From Halanaerobiales bacterium (lineage in GTDB: Bacteria > Bacillota_F > Halanaerobiia > Halanaerobiales > DTU029), in assembly GCA_016278415.1 (NCBI GenBank), contig JADQBV010000152.1:1-14232 (forward strand): a stretch of 14,232 nucleotides of DNA, given 5' to 3'. A program made the translations under genes and the position numbers. Numbering within the stretch: position 1 is the stretch's first letter; every line of letters begins with the position of its first letter. The notes beneath the pieces were generated by a model that worked only from the letters and a program-made list of their open reading frames with translations, was not told the origin of the DNA and did no database searches. Below are positions 14,142-14,232 of this stretch, in pieces.

Positions 14142-14232
14142 TAAATATAACTTAAACTTCGCACTTACTTTAATTTTCTGGTTAGCCATTTGCTGAATAA
14201 GCGTTAAAAAAGCTCCAGCCCCGCATGGAAGG
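14142..14232. other. Unassigned 3' edge of changed composition
   Basis: After the radC stop the sequence becomes less AT-rich, ending in AGCTCCAGCCCCGCATGGAAGG. No terminator or start is visible. On the minus strand a frame (LPCGAGAFLTLIQQMANQ...) stays open from the edge, but it is too short to recognise. It may be the margin of a mobile element or of another gene; more flanking sequence would tell. Confidence 0.25.

Overview
The window reads as an AT-rich, low-GC Gram-positive anaerobe. Genes start with ATG behind strong GGAGG-type ribosome binding sites, there is a clear sigma-A promoter, and the Rnf complex carries a long, ferredoxin-rich RnfB. The protein style and the Rnf / NusG-II / Gx / Maf / RadC neighbourhood fit Clostridia or Halanaerobiales. 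That placement is inference; no rRNA is present. All convincing genes lie on the plus strand.

Layout: (1) 1-2072, end of an rnf operon: partial rnfE, rnfA, rnfB, then a hairpin terminator. (2) 2132-11421, a carbohydrate cluster: thuA-like gene 1; a LacI-family regulator with a TTGACA-17-TATTAT promoter and three identical 14-bp operators; Gfo/Idh/MocA dehydrogenase 1; AP-endonuclease-2-type TIM barrel 1; Gfo/Idh/MocA dehydrogenase 2; TIM barrel 2; a strong terminator; then a second unit of thuA-like gene 2, a GH1 beta-glucosidase and a DUF1349 protein, closed by another terminator. (3) 11666-14141, housekeeping-type genes: NusG domain II protein, Gx transporter family membrane protein, maf, radC. 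(4) The last 90 bases look different in composition and are unassigned.

The cluster holds two of each of three families (Gfo/Idh/MocA dehydrogenase, sugar isomerase/epimerase-type TIM barrel, ThuA-like). This combination is known from non-hydrolytic glycoside breakdown, in which the sugar is oxidised at C3 to a 3-keto-glycoside and then epimerised or eliminated (E. coli YcjS/YcjR, rhizobial ThuA/ThuB, C-glycoside deglycosylation systems). The GH1 enzyme has the unphosphorylated-substrate signature. DUF1349 has a concanavalin-like fold, as do the DUF1080-type proteins found in some 3-keto-glycoside clusters. I infer an oxidative glycoside-utilisation locus, induced through the LacI regulator, that has been inserted between rnfB and the NusG-II/Gx/maf/radC genes. 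No transporter is encoded in the window and the substrate is unknown.

No tRNA, rRNA, CRISPR array or complete mobile element was seen.
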